Source: Turnera subulata (taxonomy: Eukaryota; Streptophyta; Magnoliopsida; Malpighiales; Passifloraceae). Taken from it: a DNA stretch of 64,000 bases. Numbering within the stretch: position 1 is the stretch's first letter; each line of letters starts with the position of its first letter. Under the pieces are notes generated by a model. It searched no databases. It was given only the letters and a program-made list of their open reading frames with translations, and had not been told where the DNA came from. Below are positions 21,288 through 33,552 of this stretch, piece after piece. Position numbers and translations under genes: made by a program. The stretch spans positions 5,837 to 69,836 of the forward strand of contig JAKUCV010007187.1 of NCBI GenBank assembly GCA_028386065.3, given 5' to 3'.

Positions 21288-24196
21288 TCATCTTCATTCT
21301 TAATGAAACCAAACTCTTTGATTACTTCATTAAAACGAAGATTCCAACTCCTAGAAGCTTGCTTCAACCCATAATTGGATCTTTGCAACTTGCATACCAT
21401 ATTAGCATTCTCTGGATCGACAAAACCTTCAGGTTGTGTCATGTACACATCCTCTAAAAGATATCCATTTAGGAAAGCGGTTTTTACATCCGTCTGCCAT
21501 ATCTTATAATCATGGTATGCAGCTATTGCCAACAGAATCTGGATGGATTTAACCATGGCAACTGGTGAGAAAGTTTCATCATAGTCTATACCATGAACTT
21601 GTTTGAAACCTTTCGCAACCAATCGCCCTTTATAGGTAATCACATTACCATCCATGTCGGTCTTTTTCTTAAAAATCCATTTGCACCCTATGGGTTTTAC
21701 CCCTTCGGGTGGATCAACCAAGGTCCATACCTTGTTTTCATACATGGATTCCATTTCCGAATTCATGGCTTCTAGCCACTTCTTGGAGTTCGGACCCGTA
21801 ATGGCCTGCTGATAGAAAGTGGGCTCATCCTCATCTATGAGCATCACATCTCCAGTATGAGTCATAAGAAATCCATATCTCTCAGGCTCATACCGAATCC
21901 TATCCGACCTACGCGGTCTATGTGTTATAGGTACAGGATTCTCATCCACAACATCTTGTGGTTCCTGTCCTTGTTCCATCTCAGCCTCAATATCTCGAAC
22001 TTTTTTGAGTTCTATTTTTCTCCCACTGATTCCTCTAGAAATAAATTGTTTTTCTAGAAAAATAGCAATCCGAGCAACAAACACTTTGTGGTCGGTGGGA
22101 TTATAGAAGTAATACCCTTTTGTTTCCTTAGGGTATCCTACAAAGATGCACTTCTTGAATTTAGGGCCGAGTTTATCTGATGCTTCACGTCTCACGTAAG
22201 CCTCACAACCCCAAATCCTCATAAAAGACAAATTGGGACTCTTCCCAGTCCATATCTCATATGGTGTCTTTTCGACCGATTTAGATGGAACACGGTTAAG
22301 TGTAAATGCAGCACTCAATAATGCATGTCCTCAAAATGAAGAAGGAAGGTCAGCTTGACTCATCATAGAACGAACCATATCTAATAAGGTTTTATTCCTC
22401 CTTTCAGATACCCCATTCCATTGAGCCGTACCTGGTGGAGTAAGTTGTGATACTATACCACATTGCTTTAGATGATCAAGAAACTCTCGGCTTAAGTATT
22501 CACCCCCTCCATCAGATCGAAGCATTTTAATACTTTTACCGAGTTGATTCTGTACTTCATTCTTGAATTCTTTGAACTTTTCAAAGGATTCTGACTTGTG
22601 TCTCATAAGATACACATAGCCATATCTACTGTAACCATCAGTAAATGTAATGAAGTATTGAAAAGCACCTCTAGTCTGTGTAGACATAAGTCCGCATACA
22701 TCAGAATGTATAAGACCTAATAAGTCTGAAGCTCTTTCACCTTTACCAGTAAAGGGAGCCTTCGTCATTTTGCCCAACAAACATGACTCACATGTCTCAT
22801 ATGATTCAAAATCAAATGAGTCTAATAGTCCATCTTTATGGAGTTTAGCAATACGAGTCTCGTTTATATGGCCCAAACGACAATGCCAAAGGTAGGTTTC
22901 ATTAGAATCGTTCATTTTAACCTTCTTCGTATTAACGTTATAGATTGGCGTTTTTAGGTTTAGAATATACAAACCATTGCTCAAATATGCACCACCATAA
23001 TAAATATCATTGAAATAAATAGAACAACATTTGTTCTTTATTACAAATGAAAAACCTTTCTTGTCCAGACAAGAAACAGAAATCAAATTCTTGCTTATGG
23101 TAGGTACATAATAACAATTGTCCAGTTCTAAGACCAAACCACTCGGTAAGGATAGATAGTAAGTTCCTACGGCTAATGCAGCAACTCTTGCTCCATTTCC
23201 GACGCGTAGGTCTATCTCACCCTTCGCCAATCTCCTACTCTTTCTTAGTTCCTGCACATTCACACAAATGTGAGAACCACTTCCGGTATCTAATACCCAT
23301 GATGCAGAGCTAGAGATATTAGCTTCTATAACGAAAATACCTGAAGTGGAAGTCTCACTTCCCTTCTTTTTCTTTACCTCTTCAAAGTAAAAAGGGCAGT
23401 TGCGCTTCCAATGGCCCGGTTTGTTGCAATGGAAATAATGTCCTTCCTTTGCAATACCACCCTTGGGTTTCAGCACGTGGTCACAAGAAGATGCACATGC
23501 ACCAAACTTTTTGGCACATTTCTTCTTCTTGTTGAACTTTGCTTTACCCTTTCCTTTGCCTTTTCCAATTATCAAAATGTTGGATTTGTTTGCCCTCATT
23601 TGTTGCTCAGCTGTTCCCAACATGTTAAGCAACTCAGACAATGATTTGTCAAGATGATTCATATTGAAGTTCATGACAAATTGGTTGTAACTGTCCGGCA
23701 ACGATTGCAGGACTAGATCAACCGCCAACTCCTTTTGCAAAGGAAAACCAAGACCCTCAAGGCTCTCAATGTAACTAATCATTTTGAGCACATGAGGTCT
23801 TACGGGTGATGACTCTGCCATCCTGCATTGGAACAATGCCTTAGAGGTCTTATACCTCTCATGCCTTGCTTGCTCATCAAAGAGCATCTTTAGGTGTTCG
23901 ATCATATCGAACGCCCCCATGTTCTCATGTTGCTTCTGAAGCCCAGATTCCATGGCTATTAGCATAAGACATGCGACATCCAATGCATCATCAAGATGCT
24001 TCTTGTAAGCATCCCTTTCTGCCCTAGGAGCATTAGGCGCCGGTTCAATCGGAACAGGCCCTTCAAGGACATACAACTTCTTTTCTTGTTTGAGGACAAT
24101 CCTCAAATTGTGATACCACTTTAGGAAATTATTCCCATTCAGCTTTTCCTTCTCAAGGACCGATCGCAATGATAGTGTACCTGTGTTTTGTGCCAT
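21288..24196 (-). pseudogene. gag-pol: Angela/BARE-like Copia gag-pol, truncated in RT
   Basis: The ATG at 24196 opens a gag-pol reading frame of about 970 codons with one stop: a TGA at about 22330 in SF(W)GHALLSAAF. Order: gag (LSLRSVLEKEKLNGNNFLKW, BARE-1/Angela style); zinc knuckle YFHCNKPGHWKRNC, first Cys changed to Tyr; protease SWVLDTGSGSHICV; pre-integrase YLWHCRLGHINETR and CESCLLGK. Integrase has HSDVCGLM, RSDGGGEY and GVSERRNKTL (D, D, E). RT has WIFKKKTDMDGNV, RLVAKGFKQVHGIDYDETFS and QTDVKTAFLNGYL. It stops at KNEDEPCV where the foldback cluster begins, so YVDD, RNase H and 3' LTR are lost. The element sits inside Athila copy 2 RT. Confidence 0.93.
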
Positions 24197-24718
24197 GGTA
24201 GCTCTACAACAAAGATCAACTCACACAAATAAGAGTCATGTATACATAAATCATTTAACAGGGAATTCTATTAAATGATGCTCCTACTATGAAAACAAAA
24301 TAATCATGAGTAGGCCAAGATCCATATTTCACTACAATATAAGTCAGCTTTGGCTAATCGTCTATATCATAGCTATTTAGGTAGACAACTCTTGTCAATT
24401 ACATCTCATGTAACTCTTGGATAGTTGAGCGAACAACACTTGTTCTTGTCTATCTCATAGACATTACTCAACTCCTTGCCTCTAAGTCCTTAATCCTATT
24501 AAGATGACCTAGTTAAGTCCAAACCCACAATAAGCAGTTCAGATATTACAGTTATCCAGTCGCACCTTGCTAGGATAAACATTGGCACCTTGCTTTAGCA
24601 AAAACTACCCAAGTGTTGATCTAAGCAATGATGAGTGCATATCATGGAAGGCAACTAAGAACTTAATATTTACATCAACATATGTTCATACATCACATGC
24701 ATATAATCAACAATTCAT

Positions 24719-25500
24719 ACATTGATGTTTTGTAAATTTGGAAACCAAAAATACATGTGAACATCGATGTCTAACTTGAACATCGATGTTTTGAGAATCT
24801 GATTCTCCCAACTACTTGGCAGCACTCAATATTTTGGCCATATCCAGAGCTGTAGAGCTCGGTTTGGTGCAATCTTGGTGTCTCTGGAAAGCTAAGAAGT
24901 AGTTCTACAACTTTACTGTTCAGACCAGACACCAATTCGGTCTCCTTCTACCCCGAATTCGCTGTTGAAGTCACTAGATTCTAGGACATCGATGTTTAAC
25001 CCTTAAACATCGATGTTTGAAGTTTGCGAATCCATATAACATCGATGTTGACAATCAAACATCGATGTTGGAGGTTGCCAAACCCTCAGAACATCGATGT
25101 TGACAATCAAACATCGATGTTTGAGGTTGCCGAGTGCATAAAACATCGATGTTAACACTTAAACATCGATGTTAACACTTAAACATCGATGTTTGAACTT
25201 CTGGAACTCAATAACATCGATGTTGGAAACTTGAACATCGATGTTATGAGAGTTCTGGAACTTCAAACCAATTTGGCCGAGCTTAAATAACATCGATGTT
25301 GTAACCCTTAACATCGATGTTGTTGAGTGTTTTGCATGAGAACATCGATGTTGGTCACATGTTGTGTGAAGATTCGGCCGAGGCTAAACTTCATCAGAAC
25401 ATCGATGTTTGTCACACAACATCGATGTTATGAAGGTTCTGCCAAGGCTAAACTTCATGCCAACATTGATGTTGGTCTCACCAACATCGATGTTATGGCC
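24719..25500. repeat. Array of 12-bp palindrome AACATCGATGTT (about 17 exact copies)
   Basis: By eye, 17 exact and about four one-mismatch copies (e.g. AACATTGATGTT, GACATCGATGTT) lie in about 780 bp. Dense stretches are at 24988-25200, where copies are 15-30 bp apart. Linkers are diverse but include repeats such as GGTTGCCGA, GACAATCA and AACACTTA. It lies in the leader between PBS and gag. The same palindrome occurs in solo LTRs of other families (8533-8710, 36380-36800). Confidence 0.95.
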
Positions 25501-25785
25501 TAGCTGTACTAGAACGATAATTGTTCTTTACACAAACCGACACTCGATTTTTCCTAGTCGAACTCTTCGACTTACTGCTATGAACATCTTGATTGATATC
25601 TCATACCAATCAAGTGCTTGTTATCAAAACATTTTTAACAAAAACACAACATCAACATGTAAAAAAAAAATCATTTAGCATATCATATATACAAAATGAA
25701 TTCCAGCATATCACTTATACTAGCATGTTCATACTATATCACATATAACATATGAACACATAATTCGGTTTAGCTTTTCACAAGA

Positions 25786-25798
25786 GGCTCCGCTACCA
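25786..25798 (-). promoter_or_regulatory. Primer-binding site of the Angela-like element
   Basis: The minus strand reads TGGTAGCGGAGCC one base after the LTR end. It is close to the initiator-Met tRNA complement TGGTATCAGAGC used by many Copia elements. The same TGGTAGCGGAGC string is next to the Tekay 5' LTR (54028-54040) and at 33408. Confidence 0.65.
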
Positions 25799-25799
25799 C

Positions 25800-27327
25800 T
25801 GTAAGTAACCGGGTCATGCAATTTGACAATCAAATGTAACTAAATGCGCAATGGAAATCCCGTTACTCATGGAGGATCCATGTGAAACAGAGTAAACCGA
25901 GTTATAGAAAAACATACCTGGTTTGGTTGAGGTCTTTCACTCAACTGATGATCCGAATCAGCAAGAGTCGGACAGCAATCCCGCCCCTCTATGGTATCCA
26001 TACGAACCATGATAACTAGTTGGAATCGTCACACGATTACCAACCCGAGCACCCCCGAACTGATGTGCTAGCAGCAGGTTTCGGAAGCTAGAGTTTGTGG
26101 TATTTTCTTCTTTCTCAAAGAAGGTGTGTATGGTCAAGAACTCTCAAGACACTCTCAAGGCTCAATACTCTGAAAATTTTCAAACTCATGGTCTAGAGTA
26201 ATCTGATTACTCACTCCAATTAGTGCATGCATTATTAGAGACAAGAATGGCCAACATAATGGTCCATCCAACATGATTAAGATTCCTCCACTATCTAGTC
26301 TAATCATGTCTCCACTATGCACTAATGGGATTACACATCACATGCCATCAGGTTTGGCTCAATAATTCTGACAATTATTGAATCAAACCAGCCCAAAACG
26401 ACCTTGGTCCAACCACAGTCCAACCATGGTCCAACCACACCTGGTCGAACTATGGTCCAACCACGGTTCAACCACCTGCTCGAATCAACGGCTCTGTGTG
26501 TGACCCTATAGGCACTTGTAACATCCGGCAATAATTGTAAACTCATTTACAATTATAAGCAAAGAGCGTCGTCTAGCAACACATCATTGCTACCCGAACG
26601 ACAAGATCAGTACTGATTCATATGCCTCGCAAACATGCCATCGTCCTTTCATCCCATTATCAAGATTAAACCGAGATATGGAAACATCAATCTCGTATAT
26701 GTTTAATCTTAGTTTCTTGATCCCCGAGTTAACTGTGTAAAATGGATACTCATGATATCACATATCATATAATCCGAGCATGGCCATGCATTTAACAGTT
26801 CAACTCTATTAAGAAGGCCATCTGATAATATACCCGTTATATGGGTCGGACGAATCCCATCTTGATCAATCAAAACCCACTACACATTTATCATATACCC
26901 AATGATTACCCTTAAGTCCATCCAGTTACAGATGACTAGGAATAATATCAAAGTATACAACTCATATGTTGGGAACCTTGATGATCTCAGATTAAAGGAC
27001 AATACATATAAGAACCACTAATGACAATCATATAATGTTCCATGTAGGGTTCTTATATCGGTCGGTCCAGTCCACAAGTTCTCTAACTTGTACCGGTATG
27101 TAGAATTAATATCTCATGTAATTCTCAACATACGCTAGTCTTAATTTATTATTGCAACCCATCCATAATAATAATCGACTAGGGACATTTTAAGAATACA
27201 AAGTATTCTAAGGTTATAAATATGTGCAAGTGATTATCTCATAATCATATTTATTGGAATAACCTTAATGTATATACATGACTCATACAATCATCCATTG
27301 ATTGGGCTTTTGGGCATATCACTAACA
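25800..27327 (-). repeat. 5' LTR of Angela-like Copia element (1.53 kb)
   Basis: On the plus strand it begins TGTAAGTAACCGGG and ends ATCACTAACA; termini TGTAAG and, inverted, TGTTAG. The left end abuts the PBS and the right end abuts Athila RT coding that stops in the middle of a conserved block (EAVNLVL). CTAGG (27328-27332) would be the right target duplication, but the left end of the element is lost. It includes a short repeat rich in TGGTCCAACCA at about 26395-26475 with an ACCATGGT palindrome core. Confidence 0.85.
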
Positions 27328-30300
27328 CTAGGTTTACAGCCTCACAAAGTTCAAGCACTGTTTCAAGGTTAGCCAAACAGAGATCAAAAGAAGTGCCATA
27401 AACAAAGAAGTCATCCATAAATACCTCCATTATGTGCTCGATCAGGTCGTGGAAGATGGCCATCACGCATCGCTGATAGGTGGCTGGTGCATTACACAGG
27501 CCAAATGGCATGCGCCTATATGCGAATGTGCCGTAGGGGCATGTAAATTTAGTTTTCTCCTGATCACCCGGGTGGATTGGGATTTGGAAAAATCCAGAGT
27601 ATCCATCTAGGTAACAAAAATGTGTGTGCTTGGCAAGTCTCTCTAACATCTGGTCTATGAATGGCAAAGGAAAATGATCTTCCCTAGTGGCCTTATTGAG
27701 TTTTCTATAGTCTATGCACATCCTCCAACCTGTGACAGTCCTAGTTGGTATGAGTTCTTCTTTTTCATTCTTTACTATTGTCATACCTCCTTTTTTAGGC
27801 ACCACATGTACTGCACTAACTCAAGGACTATCTGAAATTGGATAAATTATCCCAGCATCAAGTAAATTCAAAATTTCCTTTTTAACTACTTCCTTCATAT
27901 TTTCATTCAGTCTCCTTTGTGGTTCTATTATGGGTTTGCAGTTTTCTTCCAAAAGAATGCGATGCATACAAAGACTAGGACTGATGCCTGTCAGATCATC
28001 AATGGTATATCCTATTACCTTGCAGTGTTTGTTGACTACTGTACGCACCTTTTCCTCTTCCTCCTGTGAAAGGTCAGCTCCAATAATGATGGGAAATGAG
28101 GAATTGTCAGTGTCTAAGTAGATATACCTGAGCTTGGGTGGTAGGGGTTTCATTTCTACCCTTGGTGCATCGGATTCTGGTGCTAGAGTGCAAACAAACT
28201 CTGTGACAGGCTCAGCCTGTTGGTCCACAACATGAGCTTGTTTGTCGATTTCAGGTACGGTTTCTTCTGCCACGAATTTTGCCACCTGTTGTAGAGCTAT
28301 CTCATCTCTATCTATAAGCCCAATGACTAGGCAACCTAGTAATTCATCCTCATGTGTCTCCATCAGTTGAGATGCCTTGATAAGTGCATCAACAGGGTCT
28401 GGTACAGCATCAACAATGCAGCACTGTCCAGTTCCAAATTCTGTTCTTTGCGCCTTCTGGACATTGAACTCTACTGCATCTTCTCCTAGTCGTAGTGTCA
28501 ATGTTCCGTTTGCACAATCAATCATAGCTCTTGCTGTAGCTAAGAAGGGACGCCCCAAAATGATGGGTATCTTCTCATCCTCGGTCATATTCATCACTAC
28601 AAAATCTACCGGGATGTAAAAGTTGCCAACCTTGACTGGAACATCTTCCAGCACTCCCACAGGACATACAAGTGATCGGTCTGCTAGCTGTATTGTCATC
28701 CTTGTGGGTTTGATGTCCCTAAGGTTCAAGTTCTGAGTGATGGAGAGCGGAAAAAGGCTGACACTGGCTCCTAAATCGCATAGGGCTCCCTCAATCTTAT
28801 TGTCCCTGATGTTTAGAGGGATTGTGAAGCTTCCTGGGTTTGAGCATTTTCTGGGCGGATGGTGCTGAATGAGGGCACTCCCTTGGGCTGTCATGGCTAC
28901 TGTCTCGATGTCATCATTGGTTCTTTTCTTGGTCAAGATGTCCTTGAGGAACTTGGCATATGACGGCATCTGTGTAACTAAATAACTAAAGGGAACATTA
29001 ACATAAAGCTTATTTAGCATCTCCTTAAACTTACTGAATTGCTTTTCCAGTTTGGACTTGAGGTACACTTCTGGATATGGGAGAGGAGGCTGATAGGGTC
29101 GGACTGTCTGGGGCTGTTTCTCAGCCTTCTTAGTACTCACAGGCTTACCCACTGACTCAGCCTGTGTCTGCACTGTTTGCCCTGAGTTGGATGTTGATGC
29201 TGTCTGGTCTACAGCATCAGGTTGTCTTAGTGTTGTGCCCCTTAATTCCTTCCCACTGTGAAGTGTTACAGCCTTGCAGTGCTCATTCCTTGAATTCTCT
29301 ATTTGTTCCCCTGGAAGGGCTCCTTGCTGATTAGTAGACATAGAGGCTTGTTGAGCAATTTGATTTTCGAGGATTCTGTTGTGAGTTTTGATTTGACTAA
29401 TTTCCTCACTCATCTTGTTCTAGTTTTCCAAGATGGACTGCAGCATGCTCATCATGTCGGTGTTGTTGCCTTGTTGTCCTCCTTAGTTCTGTCTTTGGTA
29501 TTGGGGCTGTCCGCCTTGATTCTGTCTTTGGTACTGGGGCTGTCCTCCTTGGTTTTGTCGCTGGAATTGAGGCTATTGCGGGATTCTTTCTTCATTTGAT
29601 CCCCTCCAAGAGAAATTTGGATGATTCCTCCAAGATGGATTATAAGTGTTCCCATATGGTCCTAGCTTCTGCTAGATGAAATTTGCTTGCTCAGAATCAC
29701 ATTCGGTGAAGAGTGGGCAATTGGATGTGCTGTGAGGTCCTCCGCATCCTTCACAGTCTGAGGCTATGGATGTGGCTGCCTTGACGTGAGCAGTCCCTAA
29801 TTGTTTTCTGAGGGCTTTAATTTCTGCCTCTAGCTTGGTTACTCTGTTTACCCCAATTATTCCAGATGCCTTGACTCCCCTGATCTGGGTTTTCCTTTTG
29901 GACAGGACTTCAAGAATGGCAACTCTATCATTGTAGTCCTTGTCCAGAAATGACCCATTCGCCATTTTGTCGAGAGTTTTCTGGTCTTCATCACTCAAGC
30001 CGCAATAAAATTGCTCAAGTTGCGCGGCCTCATCAATTCTGTGGTTTGGACATCTCCTCATCAATCCCTTAAAGCGCTCCCAAGCATCACGAATGGATTC
30101 ATCATAGTGCTGGGAAAAACCGATGAGTTGCTGCCTCAAGTTTGCAGCTTTGCTCGATGGGTGGTACTCCTTCAAGAAGGCTCTGACCAGGCTGTCCCAA
30201 TCTGTGAAATGGCCTGCCTCATGGTTGTTAAGCCATTCGAATGCTGCGTCTCTGAGTGAGAATGGGAAGACTCTCATGTATAGCTGCTCCTTGGTCATTC

Positions 30301-30670
30301 CAGCTATGTTTATAGTGCTACACACCCGCAGAAAATTCTGTAAGTGTGAATTTGGATCTTCTGAGGGTAAGCCTCCAAATGTGCGACTCTCCAACATGCT
30401 CAGCAGGTTTGTTCTGATTTCATAGGGGGCGTCTACATCTGGGATGGTTATGCTGTTGTGGATGATGGTGGTTGGTGGTTGTAGGAGCTGGGACATGGGG
30501 ATGTAAGGTCACACAGGCTGAGCCTGTTCAACCTCTGGGTGTGCTCCTTCGTTGAGTCTGTCCGCCATATTGTGCTGTTTCTCCTTGTTCTTCTTTCGGA
30601 ACTCAAGGGCCGCCTTTTCAATCTCCTGGTGGAAGGTTAGAGATGGCTTCTTGCTCCTGGTTTGGGGCAT
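27328..30670 (-). pseudogene. gag-pol: Athila copy 2 gag-protease-RT, truncated in RT
   Basis: One reading frame runs from the ATG at 30670 (MPQTRSKKPSLTFHQEIEKA) to 27328, interrupted by a handful of stops. Each is explicable by C-to-T or G-to-A: TGA at about 30510, TAG near 29675, TAA near 29485, TAG near 29420, TGA near 27818. Gag core: LLSMLESRTFGGLPSEDPN, FEWLNNHEAGHFTDWDS. Knuckle-like CEGCGGPHSTSNCP. Tandem QYQRQNQGGQP repeats. Protease GALCDLGASVSLFPLS (D-L-G), LADRSLVCPVGVLEDVPV, IPIILGRPFLATARAMID. RT: VVPKKGGMTIV, GWRMCIDYRKLNKATRED, FPLPFIDQMLERL, YGTFAYRRMPFGLCNAPATY and VFMDDFFVYG. Angela insertion ends it. QAQPV/QAEPV linkers lie on the palindromic motif. Confidence 0.93.
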
Positions 30671-30765
30671 GCACCACCTGAAAGCTTCAAACTTGGAAAA
30701 AGAAAGGGGTAAGTAATAAAAAGCCTAATTAGTCAAAAATAGAAAGTAAAAGAATCAAGCGCCAG

Positions 30766-30783
30766 TCCCTGGCAACGGCGCCA
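30766..30783 (-). promoter_or_regulatory. Athila primer-binding site, tRNA-Asp type
   Basis: The minus strand reads TGGCGCCGTTGCCAGGGA, six bases inside the LTR end. It is complementary to the 3' end of plant tRNA-Asp(GUC) with one mismatch (CAGGG instead of CGGGG). A tRNA-Asp primer is usual in Athila elements, so this supports the assignment and the orientation. Confidence 0.85.
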
Positions 30784-30789
30784 AAAACT

Positions 30790-32876
30790 TGATGCGTGTG
30801 CTACCCTGCAAGTGCATAGGGTTTTTGTAGTACTTTCATCAACGTCGTATCCACAACGACTGGGTTGAATCTGTTTTCCTTCAATTTCGGACAAACTAGA
30901 CTTGAAAACAATTTAAACAAGAGTGGATTAGATGATTAATGATTAAAACTAAAAATGAGCAGTAAGGTAAATATAACAGCAAATTAAACGAGGAAGAGAT
31001 CAGGAATGGTGAGTTCTTAGGCATCTAGGGTCCACATGTCCTGATTTATGCTTATAAATTGCTCAACAGCATCATCACAGGATGAGCCTGTGGATGAGGC
31101 TGTGACTAATGAGATGTCTTGTCGGGGCTCCCAACCTGAGGTACTATCAATGGCTTTCGATCTTATTAATAGTTACTTAAGCTTCTATCTACCCCCTGTC
31201 ACTAGAGTAAACGTCCACTTAAGGATGAAATTTAATGTCGGTGCTAATACCCACAGTCTCTCCCTACCTTCTTTCGAATGTCTAAGGAGTGAAGGCTGAC
31301 TATTGTAGGTCTAGCACTCCTAGCTTCTCCTTTCGGTCCTTCACCAGGCTGCTACTAAACTAAGAACATGCCACCCAATAATCAATCAAGAATCAAACTA
31401 GGGGTTGTGTTTTCTCTTGACTATACTGTCATGGAATGAGGCTGTGCTGGGCACAGCCTGATGCTGTTGACAGCAAGGGAGTCAATTATAAGATTGGTTC
31501 TTGCAGGCGCTCTTAACCTATACTGCACCCATTTGCTTTCGCTCACAGGTGCCTCCCATGGTTCTCATCTTCCATATGCTTTCGCATTGGTCAAACTCAG
31601 GGGATTAAGATTGGTGTTGAGGCTAATTCCTCAATTAATTTGTAGCCCTGTCACAAGCTAAAAACTAAGAGTTAGTTGTTGTTGTTCTAGTAGCTATGGT
31701 TTCTCCTTTCGGTTCTTCACCTAGCTACCTGTGTTCATGCATGGGTTTGATCAGAACCTATACATGGAGAAAGCTCTCAACAACTAAAGCATGAAATATG
31801 GTTAAGAACATGAGCAATTTTATTTCGCAAAAACCAGATACATGCTTCCCCCTTCAACTTAAGGAGGGGTAGTTTAGTTCATAATCAAGGTTACAGAATT
31901 CATGGAAGAATGGATTGGCATAGTGTTTTTGAACAATCTGGATGTTAGGAACAACACGATTACTGCCCAGAAAGGCTGCAGAACCGTGTTTTCCTTTGGA
32001 CCCTTGGTGTTTCTGGGTCCCACCTCTGTTCTAAAGAACTCTGCAACTAAGGGGTTTTTGGGTGTTGATCCGGGCTTGTTTTCTCTTCTTCTCTTCTCCC
32101 TTTTTGTAGATGCACCTCCCTTTTTTTCCTTCTCCCAACTTGCTGGAGAGCATGGGTGCTTGGGCAAGTTGGCTTGTCAGCTCCTTCATCGTGTGTGTCA
32201 GGATAAGAACCATAGGGAGCGTGATGATATGGTGCAATTTGCTGGTCTGCAGCTTTTGAGGAATAATTGGAGGGAATAATGGACTTTTGAGTGGGCAATC
32301 CTCTAGCATTCCTTTGGGTATTAAACTATCATTCCTGCCTGCCAAAAGGTCTTCTGAAGCACTCAGGTTGTGTTTTGCAGGCTCCATGTGCAGGATGAGC
32401 AAGTGGTGTAATTTAATATTGTTCCTGTAAATCTAGGTTTTGCAGGACGCACAGCATGAGGCTGTCGACATACAGGCTGTCAACTTTCCCTTCAATTGAT
32501 TTATGCTTCTTCTGCCGATGATGAGGTGTCATGAAGACTTCTTGGATCAAAGTGAGGGCAATGAGCTTCAGTGAAAATCTTGTGATTTGAAGATGGTTTG
32601 AGGTCTTCAATTGAATTTTCGATGAACAACAGCCTCAGGGTCAAGCTCACAGGTTCCACCACAGGCTCATGCTGTGGCTGAGGCTGTATCTTCAAATTCT
32701 TTAGTGAAATCCTCTTGAATTGATTGAAATGCACCTAAAATCACTAATCAAGCAGTAAGGGATGGAAATTGGAGGAATATAGTGGAATAATGCATAGGAG
32801 GCATATAATCATATTGAATTTAAAACAATTTGCGCCCAAAAATATGCCCTAAACTATGCATATTTCACATGCATCA
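30790..32876 (-). repeat. 5' LTR of Athila copy 2 (2.09 kb)
   Basis: The plus strand begins TGATGCGTGTGCTACCC and ends CACATGCATCA, giving perfect TGATGC/GCATCA inverted termini. The PBS lies immediately outside the left end. It is colinear with 13560-15634. It contains ACAGG..GAGCCTGT-type palindromic phrases at about 31078, 31437, 32455 and 32640. The five bases ACAAA after 32876 would be its target duplication; the partner side is lost with the 3' end. Confidence 0.9.
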
Positions 32877-33552
32877 ACAAATGCAAGCAGCGGAAGTCTT
32901 TAACACAACACAACGGTAGATAGTTTGAATATGATTCATCACAGGATGGATCTGGGGCTGGAAGAAGGAGCGCCACAGCTTGCCTCGAATGTTCCTCAAC
33001 TAAGCACAAATCAAACTACGTGACCGAGTCACGCAGGCAAGGGGTGAGTCCGAAGTGCTCTCTGGGTGAAATCCATAAGTCAAGAAAAATATATAAGCAA
33101 CCATTAACAACCAAGTCACGGTATAACATCCAATTCATAAGCAATCAAACCGAAGATTCTCACAAACCTTACATAGTCAACTGTATCGTCCAAGACAAAC
33201 TAATCTATTTTATTAGCAGAGCCCCTATCACAAATTAAATTTTGGCCTTCACCAGGTAGCCGATGTACCATGACCCGGGGTACTCCCCGTAAACTCAAAA
33301 TCATTAATAAACTGGCACAGACAGGGAACAGTGTCACGTATTGGGACTTTTAGGCATGCAAAGACCTAGTGTGAACCAAATTCATGTGCAACAACCTAAC
33401 AACCAAGTGGTAGCGGAGCAAAGGTTTTATTCATGAAGGATGAGGGCTTTGGGGTTGTTGGTTCTGATCTGATGCCAATCAGTGCACCAATAGGCACGCT
33501 AACAGGCTGCTGCAGCTTGCGCAAGATGAATCTTTTGCGGAATAGGACTTGC
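32877..33552 (+). other. LTR-like flank and PBS-like site of gypsy element
   Basis: The segment with GCAGCGGAAG and, later, CAGGCAAGGGGTGAGTCCGAA resembles the Tekay LTR at 46915-47050, so 32877 to about 33405 is probably LTR sequence of a related gypsy element. TGGTAGCGGAGC at 33408-33419 matches the primer-binding strings of the Tekay and Angela elements here. That would make this the 5' LTR end of the element whose gag starts at 35471. The boundaries are not certain. Confidence 0.45.

Larger units (their letters stand above)
24197..25799 (-). other. Long untranslated leader of the Angela-like element
   Basis: About 1.6 kb between the 5' LTR/PBS and the gag ATG with no coding. Long leaders of this kind are known in BARE/Angela elements and normally hold dimerisation, packaging and translation signals. 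Here its middle (24719-25500) is packed with AACATCGATGTT palindromes, described separately. Confidence 0.7.

Noticed and set aside
24719..25500. Regularly spaced repeats as a CRISPR array
   Set aside because: The repeat is a 12-bp palindrome with irregular spacing inside a plant retrotransposon leader; no cas genes, not prokaryotic DNA.
13560..32876. Athila copies 1 and 2 as two halves of one element
   Set aside because: Both contain gag core and protease with many differences, so they are two separate copies.
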